From Defluviitaleaceae bacterium (GTDB lineage: Bacteria > Bacillota > Clostridia > Lachnospirales > UBA5962), in NCBI GenBank assembly GCA_009780765.1, contig WQZK01000003.1:1-35635 (forward strand): 35,635 bases of DNA, read 5' to 3'. This document shows positions 17,770 through 29,230 of the stretch, piece after piece; position 1 is the first letter of the stretch; every line of letters starts with the position of its first letter. Under the pieces are notes generated by a model, which worked only from the letters and a program-made list of their open reading frames with translations, did no database searches and had not been told where the DNA came from. The position numbers and the translations under genes are program-made.

Positions 17770-19514
17770 TCGCTATATTCACCACTTTCTATAAAATTAC
17801 TAAGCATACTAATTGTTTGATTTACAAACAACTTATCTGCCGAAATTTCGATATTTCTTAAAGATAGCTCGTATTGCATTTTAAGCATTAACATTGAATG
17901 GCCTCCTAGCCTAAAAAAATTATCATTAAGGCCAATATCACTTCGCTCTAGTAGCCTTTCCCAAATTTCAGTTAGCATCTTCTCTGTTTCCGTCGATTGC
18001 TTACTAACTTCTAATACATCAGGAAGAGGCAGCTTTTTTATATCTATTTTATAGTTTATTGTTAGCGGAATCATATCAATTTTCACAAAATGCTCGGGAA
18101 TCATATACCATGGTAAAGCTCTCCCAATGTGTTTAGCAATATTCACATCGTCTACTTCGCACTTAGACACAACATATGAAATAATCACATCATGTTTTTC
18201 GTTATAAACCATAACCACATCGTCAATGCCTTCAATTTCTTTTATTTTATCCGCAATTGTTGAAAGATTGATACGGTAGCCCCTATACTTTATTTCATTA
18301 TCCTTTCTTCCTTTAAATACTATATTACCATCGTTGTTAATAAACCCAAAGTCTCCAGTTTTATAAAGTAAATCATTAATATTTGAAGAAACATATACAA
18401 AACATTCTTTATCAAGCTTGCCCGCACTTAAATATCCATGTGTCTTGTATTCTGTTTTTATATATATTTCGCCAACTTGGCCTATTTCACACTTTGTCAT
18501 ATTTTCATCAAGAATATATATTTCAGTATCATTTATAGGCTTTCCAATAGGGATTTCATAATTATCTACATCACTTTTGTTAATTGGATGGTATATCTTT
18601 GCTAAAGTTGTTTCTGTCGGACCATATAAATTTATCAGCGAAATTTTTTCGCCAAATTGTTCATACCAAGGATGCAATGCTGATGCATGAACCTTTTCTC
18701 CTGCTAATAATATATATTTTAAATTAGGATAATCAGTAAAACTACTATTTGGTGGAGCAAAATATTTGAAAAAGCTTGGGGTACAATGTATCACATTAAC
18801 TTTATTATTATTTATCCAGCTAACAATATCGCTATTACTTTGCACACTTTTATCAGGAATGCATACCGTTCCGCCAGATAAAAGTGGCAAAAATATATCT
18901 CTTAAAAATGGGTCGTGGCTTTGAGATGTAAATTGTGCCGTTCTTATATTGTCTTTTAAACTAAGTACACCTTTTTCCCAATTTATAAAATGAGTAAGGC
19001 CTTCGTTTTTACCTAATATCGCTTTTTGAATTCCGGTGGTGCCGGATGTAAAATAAACATATATTGGGTCCTTAGCATTATAGCTTGGTAAGTATGTATC
19101 TAATTTAGGTTCACCCATAAGCAATTTATCAATTTGCTTTAACTGAACATGATTTTGTGTTAGTGCCAAAATATCTTGTGCTCGATTGGAAGTACCAGCA
19201 TCATGCAAAATAAATTTTATATCTGCTTGTTCAATCATATTTGCTATGTATTGTTCTGGATATTTATCATCAATCATACAAAATACTTGCCCTGCCAACA
19301 ATATAGAAATCGCTGATATAATATAGTCACATCTATCACTTAATAAAACACCAATAACATCCTTTTGCCCTTCATTAATAAACGATTGTGCAATTTTAAT
19401 AGAGCGATTTTTAAGCTCATTATATGTTATTTGATTTTCACCATAACTTATCGCACACTTATCACAAAACTCTGAACTATTAAATATATTAAGTATTTCT
19501 TTTTGCATTATCAT
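17766..19514 (-). CDS. NRPS: A-PCP (terminal module, no TE)
   Basis: A3 'VYFTSGTTGIQKA', A5 'NLYGPTETT', A7 'YKTGDFG', A8 'KYRGYRINLS'; PCP 'NFFRLGGHSMLML'. The protein ends ~50 aa after the PCP serine. Confidence 0.95.
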   Translation of the reverse strand: MIMQKEILNIFNSSEFCDKCAISYGENQITYNELKNRSIKIAQSFINEGQKDVIGVLLSDRCDYIISAISILLAGQVFCMIDDKYPEQYIANMIEQADIKFILHDAGTSNRAQDILALTQNHVQLKQIDKLLMGEPKLDTYLPSYNAKDPIYVYFTSGTTGIQKAILGKNEGLTHFINWEKGVLSLKDNIRTAQFTSQSHDPFLRDIFLPLLSGGTVCIPDKSVQSNSDIVSWINNNKVNVIHCTPSFFKYFAPPNSSFTDYPNLKYILLAGEKVHASALHPWYEQFGEKISLINLYGPTETTLAKIYHPINKSDVDNYEIPIGKPINDTEIYILDENMTKCEIGQVGEIYIKTEYKTHGYLSAGKLDKECFVYVSSNINDLLYKTGDFGFINNDGNIVFKGRKDNEIKYRGYRINLSTIADKIKEIEGIDDVVMVYNEKHDVIISYVVSKCEVDDVNIAKHIGRALPWYMIPEHFVKIDMIPLTINYKIDIKKLPLPDVLEVSKQSTETEKMLTEIWERLLERSDIGLNDNFFRLGGHSMLMLKMQYELSLRNIEISADKLFVNQTISMLSNFIESGEYSE

Positions 19515-22500
19515 TTATAGCCCTCCATATGCTTTCATCATCTACACCATTAAATATTTCCATATAATCTGACAATATTTTTTGTATAGTTTCATTTTTA
19601 AATATTTTTTTATTATAATAAATTTGTACAAGGACACGATTGCCATAATTACTTACCTGCATATGTAAATCACTTACTGTTTCATGTACTTGCCTCGACC
19701 TTTGATAAAATTCGATTTCTTGCCCTAAATGTTCGTTGAGTGAAGGGTATTCCACTATATTAAAAGAAACGTCAAACACAGGGTTTCTCTTAGAATTTCT
19801 TGAAATATTTAAGCTGCTTATAACATCTAAATATGAAAACTGCATATTTTTCATAGAAAGTATAATTGCATCTCTAGCTGCTCGCCTTATTTGATTTAAT
19901 GTATCTAATCCCTCAAGCTCTACAAGTACGGGAACAACATTAAAGAAAACACCCATAACGTCTTCGAGCTCTTCTGAAAACCTGTCTGCCATTAGCGTGC
20001 CAACAATAATATTATTATTATGTGTTGCCTTATAAAGTGTAGTGATATAGCAAGAAAACATATAAATAAACAAACTAGATTTTTCTTCTTTTAATAAATC
20101 TGGTAAGTTTTTTATTTGTTTTATATCAACCCATTCACAAACAGAGCCACCTTCAAAAGACCTGTAATCTGGGTAGTCGTAATCTATAGGGAGAGATAAG
20201 GGTTCAATTTTATCTTTTAACCTATTTAGCCAAAATTGCTTCATTTCCTCATAAGATTGGCTATTTATAAACCTATGCTGATGTATACTATAGGTTTGAT
20301 AATTCGATTTAAGCATTGAAAGAGCGTTCCCTTTATACAAAATCATAAAATCGCGAATTAATATATTTATTGACATCGCATCTACAATAATATGATGAAG
20401 GTTTATAATTATTAAATAGCGTTCATTCGAGAATATATAAATATTTATTCTTAACAAAGGTGCTTCAGATAATAGAAAAGGTGTGTTGATTTTTTGTATA
20501 GTTTCTTCAAGTTCTATATCATCATACATTGACGCGTTTTTGTAATCATAAATATTAATGCAGTTATTTACGTTAGCATCTTCTCTTTGAAATAGCCTAT
20601 CACCCACATTATAAAATGATGTACGCAAAATGCCATGCCTTTCAATTAACTTGCGAAAAACCTCTGCTGCATGTTGGGGATTAAAGTTTCCGTGTATTTC
20701 ATAAATTTCGGTAATATTGTTCTGTGTTGACTTGCCTTGCATAATTTCAGAAACATATATTCTTTGTTGCTGAAACGACTGTGGTACTAACTTTTCCTCT
20801 TCGTCGTTTACATAAATTACAGCAAAATCCTCTTTATTGCCTCTACAAACTGCAGAAGCAATTTCTTTTATAGTAGAGGCTTCATATAAATCAGCAAGTT
20901 TCAGCACTGTATTATATCTTCGATTAATATTATTTAATAGCTTTATTGCCGACAGAGAATTTCCCCCAATACTAAAAAAGCTCACATTTTTTCCAATTCG
21001 GCTTATGTTTAGAATTTCTTTAAATATTTCTTGTATTTCTTTCTCTTCTTTAGATAAGTTAATATCATCTTCTTCAAATGCATCTACAGGGTCTGGCAAT
21101 AGCTCCTCACTTATTTTTCCATTACTGGATAAAGGAAAATCGCTCATATGAATAAAAGTTGATGGAATCATGTAACTTGGTAATCGCTTTTGTAGATATT
21201 CTTTAATATCATTATGCACTTCACTTTTTGTAGTTGTATAATACGCTACTAAATAAGGATTTTCAAAATTTTGTATCAGCCGAACAATCGCCTGCTTTAT
21301 TCCTTGTTTTTCTAGCAATACACTCTCAATTTCGCTTAGTTCAATACGGTAGCCACGCAATTTAATACATGTGTCTATCCTATCTAAAAATAGCAATGTT
21401 CCATCTTCTTGCCATAAAACAACATCACCTGTTTTATAAATAATATCATTTGGCAATATTGGATTTTCTATAAAATTTTTAAAATTCTGCTCTTGATTAT
21501 TAATATAGCCACAACTAACGCCTGCGCCCCCGATATATAACTCGCCTGGTATACCTATAAACTGTAGATTTAAATTATCGTTCAAAACATATAAATTTAC
21601 GTTTGGATATGGTCTACCTATAGGTATCCCTTCTGTTTTTATAGCCTCCAAATCCAAAACTGAAAAGCTAGATGCATAAACCGTACATTCTGTAGGACCA
21701 TATGAGTTTGTTAACTTTGGAGCAGGGCTTATATTTTCCAAAAATTTATGTACAACGGCTTTCTTCAAGTTTTCACCTGCCAAAATAATTTCATTAAAGA
21801 AATATTTATAATTTGTAAATGCAGGAGAATCAACAAAATTTTGAAAAAGTGCAGGCGTAAAGTCTGTTAAATTAATTTTGTTATTTTCAAAGAAATACGC
21901 CATTTTATCATAATCTGCCTTTGTATCATCTGATAATAAAAATAATGTATGACCATATAATAAACAAGGGAAAATTTGCAGTACCGAAACATCAAAAAAG
22001 ACAGGTGCAACAACAGCAATATTTATTCTCTCAGTTTCATGATACTCTTTAAAATGCACCTCACTATACCCACATATCATACTTACAAGATTTCTGTGGC
22101 TTACTTGCACACCTTTAGGTATACCGGAACTACCTGAGGTGAATATTATATACGCTATATCATCAGGCGAAACTTTGCAAATTAATTCATTGATATCTAT
22201 TGTCTGCGACGAGTCTTTTACTGCACATATATAAACTAGCGGCACCACATATTCTTTATTTATAAGATAAAGTTTTTTTTGTGTTAGTATATATTTTGCA
22301 TTGCTATAAGAAATAATATTGTTAACCCACTGTACAGGATTTTCATAACTAACAGGTATGTATGTGGCACCACGCAATATAACAGCAAAAATGGTTGCAA
22401 TCATGTCTATAGATTTCTCCATAGAAATAATAACCTTATCGCCTTTATTTACTCCTATTTTTTTTAAATAACCAAGAATTTGCACAACCCTATTATTAAA

Positions 22501-23322
22501 TTGCATGTAAGTAATTGCAGAATTATCATCTTTTAATGCTATGTATGTGGCCGATTTTTCAACTTGATCTAAATATTTTTCTGCTATTGTTAGTAAACTC
22601 TCTTCTAAATTCATCTTATTAGATCCAAATTTAAAGAGCATTTGCTTATATTCTTTAGACATATAATCAAATTTTAAGAATGTTTCATCTGTTTTTTCTA
22701 ACATAAATGAAAACACATTTTCTAACCCATGCTTAAGCTGATTTATTTCTGTATCAGAAAAATAATTACAATCATAATAACAATGATATACAAAATCTGT
22801 ACTATCCAATATAAAACGAAAACATGTGTTTTCTGTTTCAATTTGGTCAAAATTTGAACAAAAAACATACTTATATATACTTTCAAGAAATTTTGTACCA
22901 TTTTCCATATTTTTAACAAGGGTTGGCACATATGCAGTGCCATAATTTAAAATCTCTTTATATTTACCTTTTATAGCGTTCATCGCTGTACGCGGTGTTA
23001 ATGATCTATCGAAATTAATAATTAATGGCAAAAGATATTTTTTTGCTTCATCATTTACCATAACTACACTATTTTCTTCATTGTATTCAGAATACAATGA
23101 TATATAGGCAGTAAACCCTGTTAGTGCAAATATATATTTTGCCATATCTATATCTTTTGTTAAGATTTTAGCCTTTTTTTGCATATTACTATTTAATGAT
23201 ATTGAAAATTTATCCCATTTTGTATATAGCTCATTACGTTTAATTTTCACATTGTACGGTAATTTTTGTAACTGATGATTCCAATAACTTAGCTTTGCTT
23301 TCTCTATTAAACTATTTTCCAT
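19489..23322 (-). CDS. NRPS: half-C (C-lobe only)-A-PCP-C
   Basis: N-terminal ~230 aa resembles the C-terminal half of a C domain with no HHxxxDG; A 'IIFTSGSSGIPKG', 'NSYGPTECT', 'YKTGD'; PCP 'FFSIGGNSLSAIKL'; C domain 'LHHIIVDAMSI'. Confidence 0.93.
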   Translation of the reverse strand: MENSLIEKAKLSYWNHQLQKLPYNVKIKRNELYTKWDKFSISLNSNMQKKAKILTKDIDMAKYIFALTGFTAYISLYSEYNEENSVVMVNDEAKKYLLPLIINFDRSLTPRTAMNAIKGKYKEILNYGTAYVPTLVKNMENGTKFLESIYKYVFCSNFDQIETENTCFRFILDSTDFVYHCYYDCNYFSDTEINQLKHGLENVFSFMLEKTDETFLKFDYMSKEYKQMLFKFGSNKMNLEESLLTIAEKYLDQVEKSATYIALKDDNSAITYMQFNNRVVQILGYLKKIGVNKGDKVIISMEKSIDMIATIFAVILRGATYIPVSYENPVQWVNNIISYSNAKYILTQKKLYLINKEYVVPLVYICAVKDSSQTIDINELICKVSPDDIAYIIFTSGSSGIPKGVQVSHRNLVSMICGYSEVHFKEYHETERINIAVVAPVFFDVSVLQIFPCLLYGHTLFLLSDDTKADYDKMAYFFENNKINLTDFTPALFQNFVDSPAFTNYKYFFNEIILAGENLKKAVVHKFLENISPAPKLTNSYGPTECTVYASSFSVLDLEAIKTEGIPIGRPYPNVNLYVLNDNLNLQFIGIPGELYIGGAGVSCGYINNQEQNFKNFIENPILPNDIIYKTGDVVLWQEDGTLLFLDRIDTCIKLRGYRIELSEIESVLLEKQGIKQAIVRLIQNFENPYLVAYYTTTKSEVHNDIKEYLQKRLPSYMIPSTFIHMSDFPLSSNGKISEELLPDPVDAFEEDDINLSKEEKEIQEIFKEILNISRIGKNVSFFSIGGNSLSAIKLLNNINRRYNTVLKLADLYEASTIKEIASAVCRGNKEDFAVIYVNDEEEKLVPQSFQQQRIYVSEIMQGKSTQNNITEIYEIHGNFNPQHAAEVFRKLIERHGILRTSFYNVGDRLFQREDANVNNCINIYDYKNASMYDDIELEETIQKINTPFLLSEAPLLRINIYIFSNERYLIIINLHHIIVDAMSINILIRDFMILYKGNALSMLKSNYQTYSIHQHRFINSQSYEEMKQFWLNRLKDKIEPLSLPIDYDYPDYRSFEGGSVCEWVDIKQIKNLPDLLKEEKSSLFIYMFSCYITTLYKATHNNNIIVGTLMADRFSEELEDVMGVFFNVVPVLVELEGLDTLNQIRRAARDAIILSMKNMQFSYLDVISSLNISRNSKRNPVFDVSFNIVEYPSLNEHLGQEIEFYQRSRQVHETVSDLHMQVSNYGNRVLVQIYYNKKIFKNETIQKILSDYMEIFNGVDDESIWRAINDNAKRNT

Positions 23323-23422
23323 CTCTGCCCCCTAGTTGTATCAAAATTTAAAAAGCACAGCAAACTACTACTTTCAAAACCAGTGATTTAAACTTTCATC
23401 TGTTGCACTTCTCATCCGTCAG

Positions 23423-26400
23423 TTAAAAATCAAACTCAAAATCCTGATTCACATTCCTTAACATTAACTCTTGATGTATTTGTAAAATAAGCTTATTCGG
23501 ATTATTAATAAGATTTTCTAACAATAAAATATACTGGTTAAGAATTTCTTGTGCAATGTCATTTTCACAAACATTTTCTTTATAATGCAATTCTATTTTT
23601 ACTGTATCAGATTTTTGTATTATCATAAGAAATATATCCGCAGGAATAGGGCTGTAAACTTCTGCATTGTTAACAATAAAGTCCGAGTCGTGTATTATGG
23701 TTTCTGGATAGTTTTCAAATATAAACAAATTTAATGGTAATGTAGCATACATAGGTACAATATCATATGAAGTTTCGCCTATAACATTATTAATTTGCTT
23801 ATAAATATCATACAAGTTTTTTGTACATTCAATAAATGTTTTATCCTTTGCTTTAGTAGTTCTTATCGGAATTGTTTTAATAAAATACCCCACCGTACTC
23901 TCTATCCCCTCAAACGAATGAGGGCGCCCTGCATGCACAACATGATAAACAATATCGTCTGTATAGCCTATCATTTGCAGTAAAATGCCCCATACAGATT
24001 CATACACAATATTAATACTTATGTTTCTTTGTTGTGCAAATTCATTGCATTTATGATGTATTAAAGAATCTAGTAAGCTAAAGTGCACTGCTTCGTTACC
24101 TTTGTCTTTAATAGTAGAATTTATAGGTAATACTTCTTTTGCACTATATTTATCCAAAAGTGTAAACCAAAATTCTTTTGCTTTATATCGATTTATACTC
24201 TTTTCTTGTTTAATGTAGTTATAGTACCCCTTATCTTCTAAAGCCTGATAAGACTTGCCTGCCCAATATTCATTATAAAACTGATGCCAATCTTTAAGTA
24301 AAACTTGAATACTCCACCCATCAATAGAAATGTGATGAAAGCTCCAAATAAGCCTTGCTGTTTTTTCGCCTGTAATAATAACACATAAGCGTAGCGGCAA
24401 CCCATTTTCTAAATCAAATTGCAAGGTTTTATCCTTTAGAACAATTTCATTAATTCGTGCTTCTTGTTCAACATCTGTAAACTTAGTAAAATCGAAATAT
24501 GAAATGGGTAAATTAAATTTATCTTGTACCTTTTGTTTTATTTCACCATGCAAATCTTTGTATATAGAAATACGCAACATGATATGTTTATGCATTAATT
24601 GATTTAAGCAGTATGACATGCAATCTAGCGTAAACCTGCCTTGCATAGTTAAAATATATTGAACTAAATAGTTAGTATTGTCAGGGCTAAGCAAATACTG
24701 GGTGTATATTTCGCTTTGCTGTAAAGATAAGGAAAACGCTTTGCTTTCATCATCAACCTCTACCTTACTAATTTTGCTTTCGCAATGATATATTACATCT
24801 AAAAGACTTTGCTTAAAGCACTTTATCAAAGACTCCATTGAGTCTTCTAGGTACATCTTTTTGTTGTAATCTATATATATTTTTAGCTTATTATCATCAA
24901 TTAAGCCAGTAATACAAATTGGTGCTATTCTCTTATTCCCTTTTTGAGTCATACTACCCAAATCGCAATCGGACCACTTAAACATAGAATTGTTATAATT
25001 ATCAAACTGCCCAAGATAGTTAAAAGATATTTCTGCACTATTTAAATCTTGCAACCCACCTTCTTCCTTCAAATACGAATATATTCCATACCCTATGCCC
25101 TGATTGGGAATATTGCTTAAAGATTGCTTTGTAGAATATATCTGCCCTTCAATATTATCTTCTTGCTGTATTTTTAAACAAATAGGGTACATGCAAGTAA
25201 ACCACCCAACCGTGCGTGATAAATTTATTTCCCTACCTAAAACATTATTTAGCCTGCCATGGCCTTCTAAAAGTATCATCTTATTGGAAATAGAATATTC
25301 GCGATTTATGGTTATTGCGAGGGCTGTAAGTAGTAGTTCGTTAAAATTTGTTTCATAAGCTGCATTAGCACCTTTTAAAAATAGATTTGTTTCATCTCTC
25401 GACAATGAAGTTTCTACTAATTTACTATCCTCAACATTGTTTTCAATACCGTCGTATCTTGTTATTAAAGTATCATTCCATTGTTGGTTTCTCCAGAAAT
25501 AATCATCTTGAAAATCAACTTCGTACTGCAATTTACTAAAATCTTGAAACGACAAGGTCTTGCCCTGCAACTTCATTGGTTGATTGTTAATTTTCTGCAT
25601 ATACAGCTGGTAAAGGTCTTCAATTATTATACGCCATGAAACAGCATCAACTATTAGGTGGTGTGCTATACAAACAAGGTAATCACCTTTGTTTGTATGG
25701 TAAAGTATAAACTTACAAAGCGGAGCATTGTATATATTAAGCGTTGATTGCTCTTTATCTGCTTCACGATTAATTACATCCATTTCGTCACCATAAGGCA
25801 CATCTCTATATTTTAATATATCTTGTGGTGCCTCATCTTCCGAATACCGCTGCATTATAATACCGTTTTGCTTTACAAATTTAAGCCTTAAAGCATCATG
25901 ATAGTTATAAATATATCTAATACACTCATTAAGATATTTATAGTCAAGCTTGTCTTTTGAATAAAGTGCAATTGACTGATTCCAGCGATTAAGGTTTATA
26001 TGCCTCATTGAAAAAAAGTACTTTTGTATAGGAGTTAGGTTAAATTTATCAAACGAAACGTTAGAACTATACATAGTTCTAGGAACTACTCGCTTTGATA
26101 GAGAACGAATTGTAGGGCACTGGTATAAATCATTTATTTTAACATCATAGTCAAATTTCATAAGCCTAGAAGACATTTGAAGAGCTTTTATAGAATCTCC
26201 TCCGGCTTTAAAGAAATTTGTATCAATATCAATTTTACATGATAGCAACTGCTGCCAAATATCTAAGAGTATCTTTTCTTTTTCGCTCAATAAGTAATTT
26301 GTTGTATCTTCTATCTGCAAATATGATTTTGAAATAATATTTTCTAACTCAGAATAATCAACCTTTCCTCTTTCAGTAGTTGGTATGTTATCAACAACTA

Positions 26401-29167
26401 AAATCATCTCTGGAGTCATGTATTCTGGTAGTAGGTTTTTTATAAAAATCTTAAATTTTTCTAAATCAAACATATTATTTGCAATTACTATAAATAATAC
26501 AAGTTTTTGTGCCAAACTAACTATCGCAATTGAATTTAAAACATATTGATAAAGTTTTGCCGTTTCTTGTATTTCCGATAATTCTACGCGATACCCTCGA
26601 ACTTTTACTTGACTATCCTTTCTGCAAATATAATATAGCTCACGCTTTTCATCAAAAACACCATAATCACCAGTAAAATACTTCATAGAATCTGAACGAA
26701 TAAACTTTTTATTTGTTAGCCCTGCATCACTGCAATAACCCAACCCAACATTTACGCCTTTAGCTATAATTTCTCCTGGAAATCCATCAGGTTGTAAGGT
26801 TTTGCCTAACCCTTCTATAAGTATCCTATTATTTACAATTGCACACCCAATAGGTGCTAAGCCTTCGCTTATGTTTTTACAATCAAATATTTTGGTAGAA
26901 ATAACATGAGTTTCGCTTGGACCATAGTGGTTATGCAAACGAATATCACTATTTTTAAGATAATTAGCTAATGCTTTACTAATGCTAAGCTGCTCTCCCG
27001 CAACAACAATGTTTTTAACATTTTTCGGGATTAAATTTAAGTAACTATCATTAGTGCTTAATTGGTTAAAAAATGCAGTTGGAAAAAACAAAGTATCAAT
27101 TCCATGCTCTGCTACTTTTGCCATTAATGCCTCAGGGTCTTTTTTTGTTCTTTCATCCAAAATCACTAATGTTCCACCATCATTAAGGGTAGCAAAAATT
27201 TCTTGATAACAAACATCAAATTCAGAATTTGCATACTGAGAAACAGTTCCATTCAAAATTAAATCATCTTTATAATTTTGATGATAAATTAAATTATTTA
27301 TTGTTCTATATGGAACAATAACGCCTTTTGGTTTACCGCTGGTTCCAGATGTGTAAACTATATATAACGGCGAATCTTCATCTATTGGCTGTATATAGCT
27401 AGTTTCACGGTTATTAAAATGTGAAACGTTATTTATATCTATTGCCAAAATTTCAGTATTTTTTTCTAGTACATAAGCTAATCTATCAGTCATTTGGTTA
27501 TATAAAACATCGCTACAACCGCAGTCATTTAAAATATAGCTTATTCTATCTTGAGGCCCTTTAGGATCTATACACACAAATGGTCGCCCTGATTTTACAA
27601 CTGCTAAGACTGAAACAATAAAATCAACCGAACGTTCTATAACAATTGCAATGGCACTATTATCATCTTTATAAATAGCTTTACATATATTCTCTGCCAT
27701 TTTATCTAGTTGGCTATACGTTATTGATCTTTCATTATCTACAACTGCCACTTTGTCGCCTTTACTTAAAGTAGCCAGAGTGTTATAATTTTTATGCCAA
27801 TTTTTTTTATTGTTTTTAGTTATAGCTTCATCTGAAGCACATTGTCTTATATCTAATTCATTAATACACGTATTAAAGTTAGACAAGCCTTTAATGCACA
27901 TTGAAACAAAGCACTCTAAGAATTGATTAATTTGAAAATTTGTATATACATTTCCATTATAAATCAGCCTAACCACTAGCCCATCACTTCTAGGAGTTAA
28001 AATTAAGTTAAAATCATAATTTGTTTGCTCGAAAAGCTCTTGAGTTTCGACCTTAAAATAAGAATCTACAGGCATACTAGCTGTTGGATAATTTTCAAAA
28101 ACATACAAAAACCTTATTAAATCCGTATCACTATTTTGCAACTTTTTAATTCTATCAAGACCAACGTGTGCATTTTCTCTAGATACAACACTTTCATTGT
28201 TTAAGCTTATCATTCGTTCAAGCAATGTTTCTTTAATACCTTTTACCCTAACAGGAATTGTGTTAATAAGTAGCCCCACAATTTTATTAGCATTTTCAAA
28301 AGAAATTTCGCGCCCTGATGTTACCTCACCAAATACCAAATCCTCTGATAAAACAAATTGTTGAAGTATTACGCTAAAAATAACTTTTAGATACGAATTT
28401 ATGGTACATTTTTGATTATTTACAGATTTGCAAATAAGTCCCCAATCTTCGGCATTAATAACAGCTTCAATTTCTGCTGTATTATCAACATTACCCTTAT
28501 TTTTCTGAAATACATATGCCGAATTAAACATATTATCTTCATAACTTTTAAGATAATTTTCCCAATAATTAAGGCTATTTTTAACATCTAATGTATCAAT
28601 CCACTCTACATAGTCGGAATACGAAATTTCCTTCTGCATATTACATTCAGTATTGCTAATCTTTGCAAGGTATGTATGTAAGAGAGTATTAAGTAAAATC
28701 ATTGTGCTCCACCCATCTAAAATAACATGATGATAAGTAAACACTATTTGAAATTTATTCTCCTCGTTTATTATAATGCAAACACGAAAAAGCGAATCTT
28801 CAGAAATATCACAAATTTTTTGCTTTTCAGATTTTATTATTTCTCGGCTTTTTTCGCTGTGGTCTAAAATATCTACTTCCTGTAAACCGTGTACACACAA
28901 AGGAATCTTTCTATCTTGGTAAACAACTCTTCGTGGTATATTGAGTTTTTTGTATAAAATATTAGATCGCAAAGCTTCATATTGCAAAGACAAATCTTCT
29001 AATGCCTTTTCTAAATAACTAATTATAATTTGCCCTTTAATATGAAATACAATTTGCTCCACATAAGTTCCTTGTATTTCTGACTTTAATGAATGAAACA
29101 ATATTCCATTTTGAGTTGATGTTAAATTACAAATACTTTGAATTTTTTTATTTTCCATAAATGTCAC
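23423..29167 (-). CDS. NRPS: C-A-PCP-E-C
   Basis: C 'YHHVILDGWS'; A 'IVYTSGTSGKPKG', 'NHYGPSETH'; PCP 'NFFKAGGDSIKALQ'; E 'AHHLIVDAVSWRII', 'LEGHGR', 'TVGWFT', 'NYLGQ'; C 'FHHISIDGWSI'. Confidence 0.95.
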   Translation of the reverse strand: MTFMENKKIQSICNLTSTQNGILFHSLKSEIQGTYVEQIVFHIKGQIIISYLEKALEDLSLQYEALRSNILYKKLNIPRRVVYQDRKIPLCVHGLQEVDILDHSEKSREIIKSEKQKICDISEDSLFRVCIIINEENKFQIVFTYHHVILDGWSTMILLNTLLHTYLAKISNTECNMQKEISYSDYVEWIDTLDVKNSLNYWENYLKSYEDNMFNSAYVFQKNKGNVDNTAEIEAVINAEDWGLICKSVNNQKCTINSYLKVIFSVILQQFVLSEDLVFGEVTSGREISFENANKIVGLLINTIPVRVKGIKETLLERMISLNNESVVSRENAHVGLDRIKKLQNSDTDLIRFLYVFENYPTASMPVDSYFKVETQELFEQTNYDFNLILTPRSDGLVVRLIYNGNVYTNFQINQFLECFVSMCIKGLSNFNTCINELDIRQCASDEAITKNNKKNWHKNYNTLATLSKGDKVAVVDNERSITYSQLDKMAENICKAIYKDDNSAIAIVIERSVDFIVSVLAVVKSGRPFVCIDPKGPQDRISYILNDCGCSDVLYNQMTDRLAYVLEKNTEILAIDINNVSHFNNRETSYIQPIDEDSPLYIVYTSGTSGKPKGVIVPYRTINNLIYHQNYKDDLILNGTVSQYANSEFDVCYQEIFATLNDGGTLVILDERTKKDPEALMAKVAEHGIDTLFFPTAFFNQLSTNDSYLNLIPKNVKNIVVAGEQLSISKALANYLKNSDIRLHNHYGPSETHVISTKIFDCKNISEGLAPIGCAIVNNRILIEGLGKTLQPDGFPGEIIAKGVNVGLGYCSDAGLTNKKFIRSDSMKYFTGDYGVFDEKRELYYICRKDSQVKVRGYRVELSEIQETAKLYQYVLNSIAIVSLAQKLVLFIVIANNMFDLEKFKIFIKNLLPEYMTPEMILVVDNIPTTERGKVDYSELENIISKSYLQIEDTTNYLLSEKEKILLDIWQQLLSCKIDIDTNFFKAGGDSIKALQMSSRLMKFDYDVKINDLYQCPTIRSLSKRVVPRTMYSSNVSFDKFNLTPIQKYFFSMRHINLNRWNQSIALYSKDKLDYKYLNECIRYIYNYHDALRLKFVKQNGIIMQRYSEDEAPQDILKYRDVPYGDEMDVINREADKEQSTLNIYNAPLCKFILYHTNKGDYLVCIAHHLIVDAVSWRIIIEDLYQLYMQKINNQPMKLQGKTLSFQDFSKLQYEVDFQDDYFWRNQQWNDTLITRYDGIENNVEDSKLVETSLSRDETNLFLKGANAAYETNFNELLLTALAITINREYSISNKMILLEGHGRLNNVLGREINLSRTVGWFTCMYPICLKIQQEDNIEGQIYSTKQSLSNIPNQGIGYGIYSYLKEEGGLQDLNSAEISFNYLGQFDNYNNSMFKWSDCDLGSMTQKGNKRIAPICITGLIDDNKLKIYIDYNKKMYLEDSMESLIKCFKQSLLDVIYHCESKISKVEVDDESKAFSLSLQQSEIYTQYLLSPDNTNYLVQYILTMQGRFTLDCMSYCLNQLMHKHIMLRISIYKDLHGEIKQKVQDKFNLPISYFDFTKFTDVEQEARINEIVLKDKTLQFDLENGLPLRLCVIITGEKTARLIWSFHHISIDGWSIQVLLKDWHQFYNEYWAGKSYQALEDKGYYNYIKQEKSINRYKAKEFWFTLLDKYSAKEVLPINSTIKDKGNEAVHFSLLDSLIHHKCNEFAQQRNISINIVYESVWGILLQMIGYTDDIVYHVVHAGRPHSFEGIESTVGYFIKTIPIRTTKAKDKTFIECTKNLYDIYKQINNVIGETSYDIVPMYATLPLNLFIFENYPETIIHDSDFIVNNAEVYSPIPADIFLMIIQKSDTVKIELHYKENVCENDIAQEILNQYILLLENLINNPNKLILQIHQELMLRNVNQDFEFDF

Positions 29168-29230
29168 CTGCTTTAAGCGTTGATATTGTACAATATACTA
29201 TAAATTTAAAAATTAATATGACTAAGTTTA

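Noticed and set aside
20837-21151. Plus-strand 104-aa ORF (and similar ORFs at 25104-25358, 30051-30299, 30543-30734)
   Set aside because: Antisense to NRPS coding sequence, with no SD or domain evidence.
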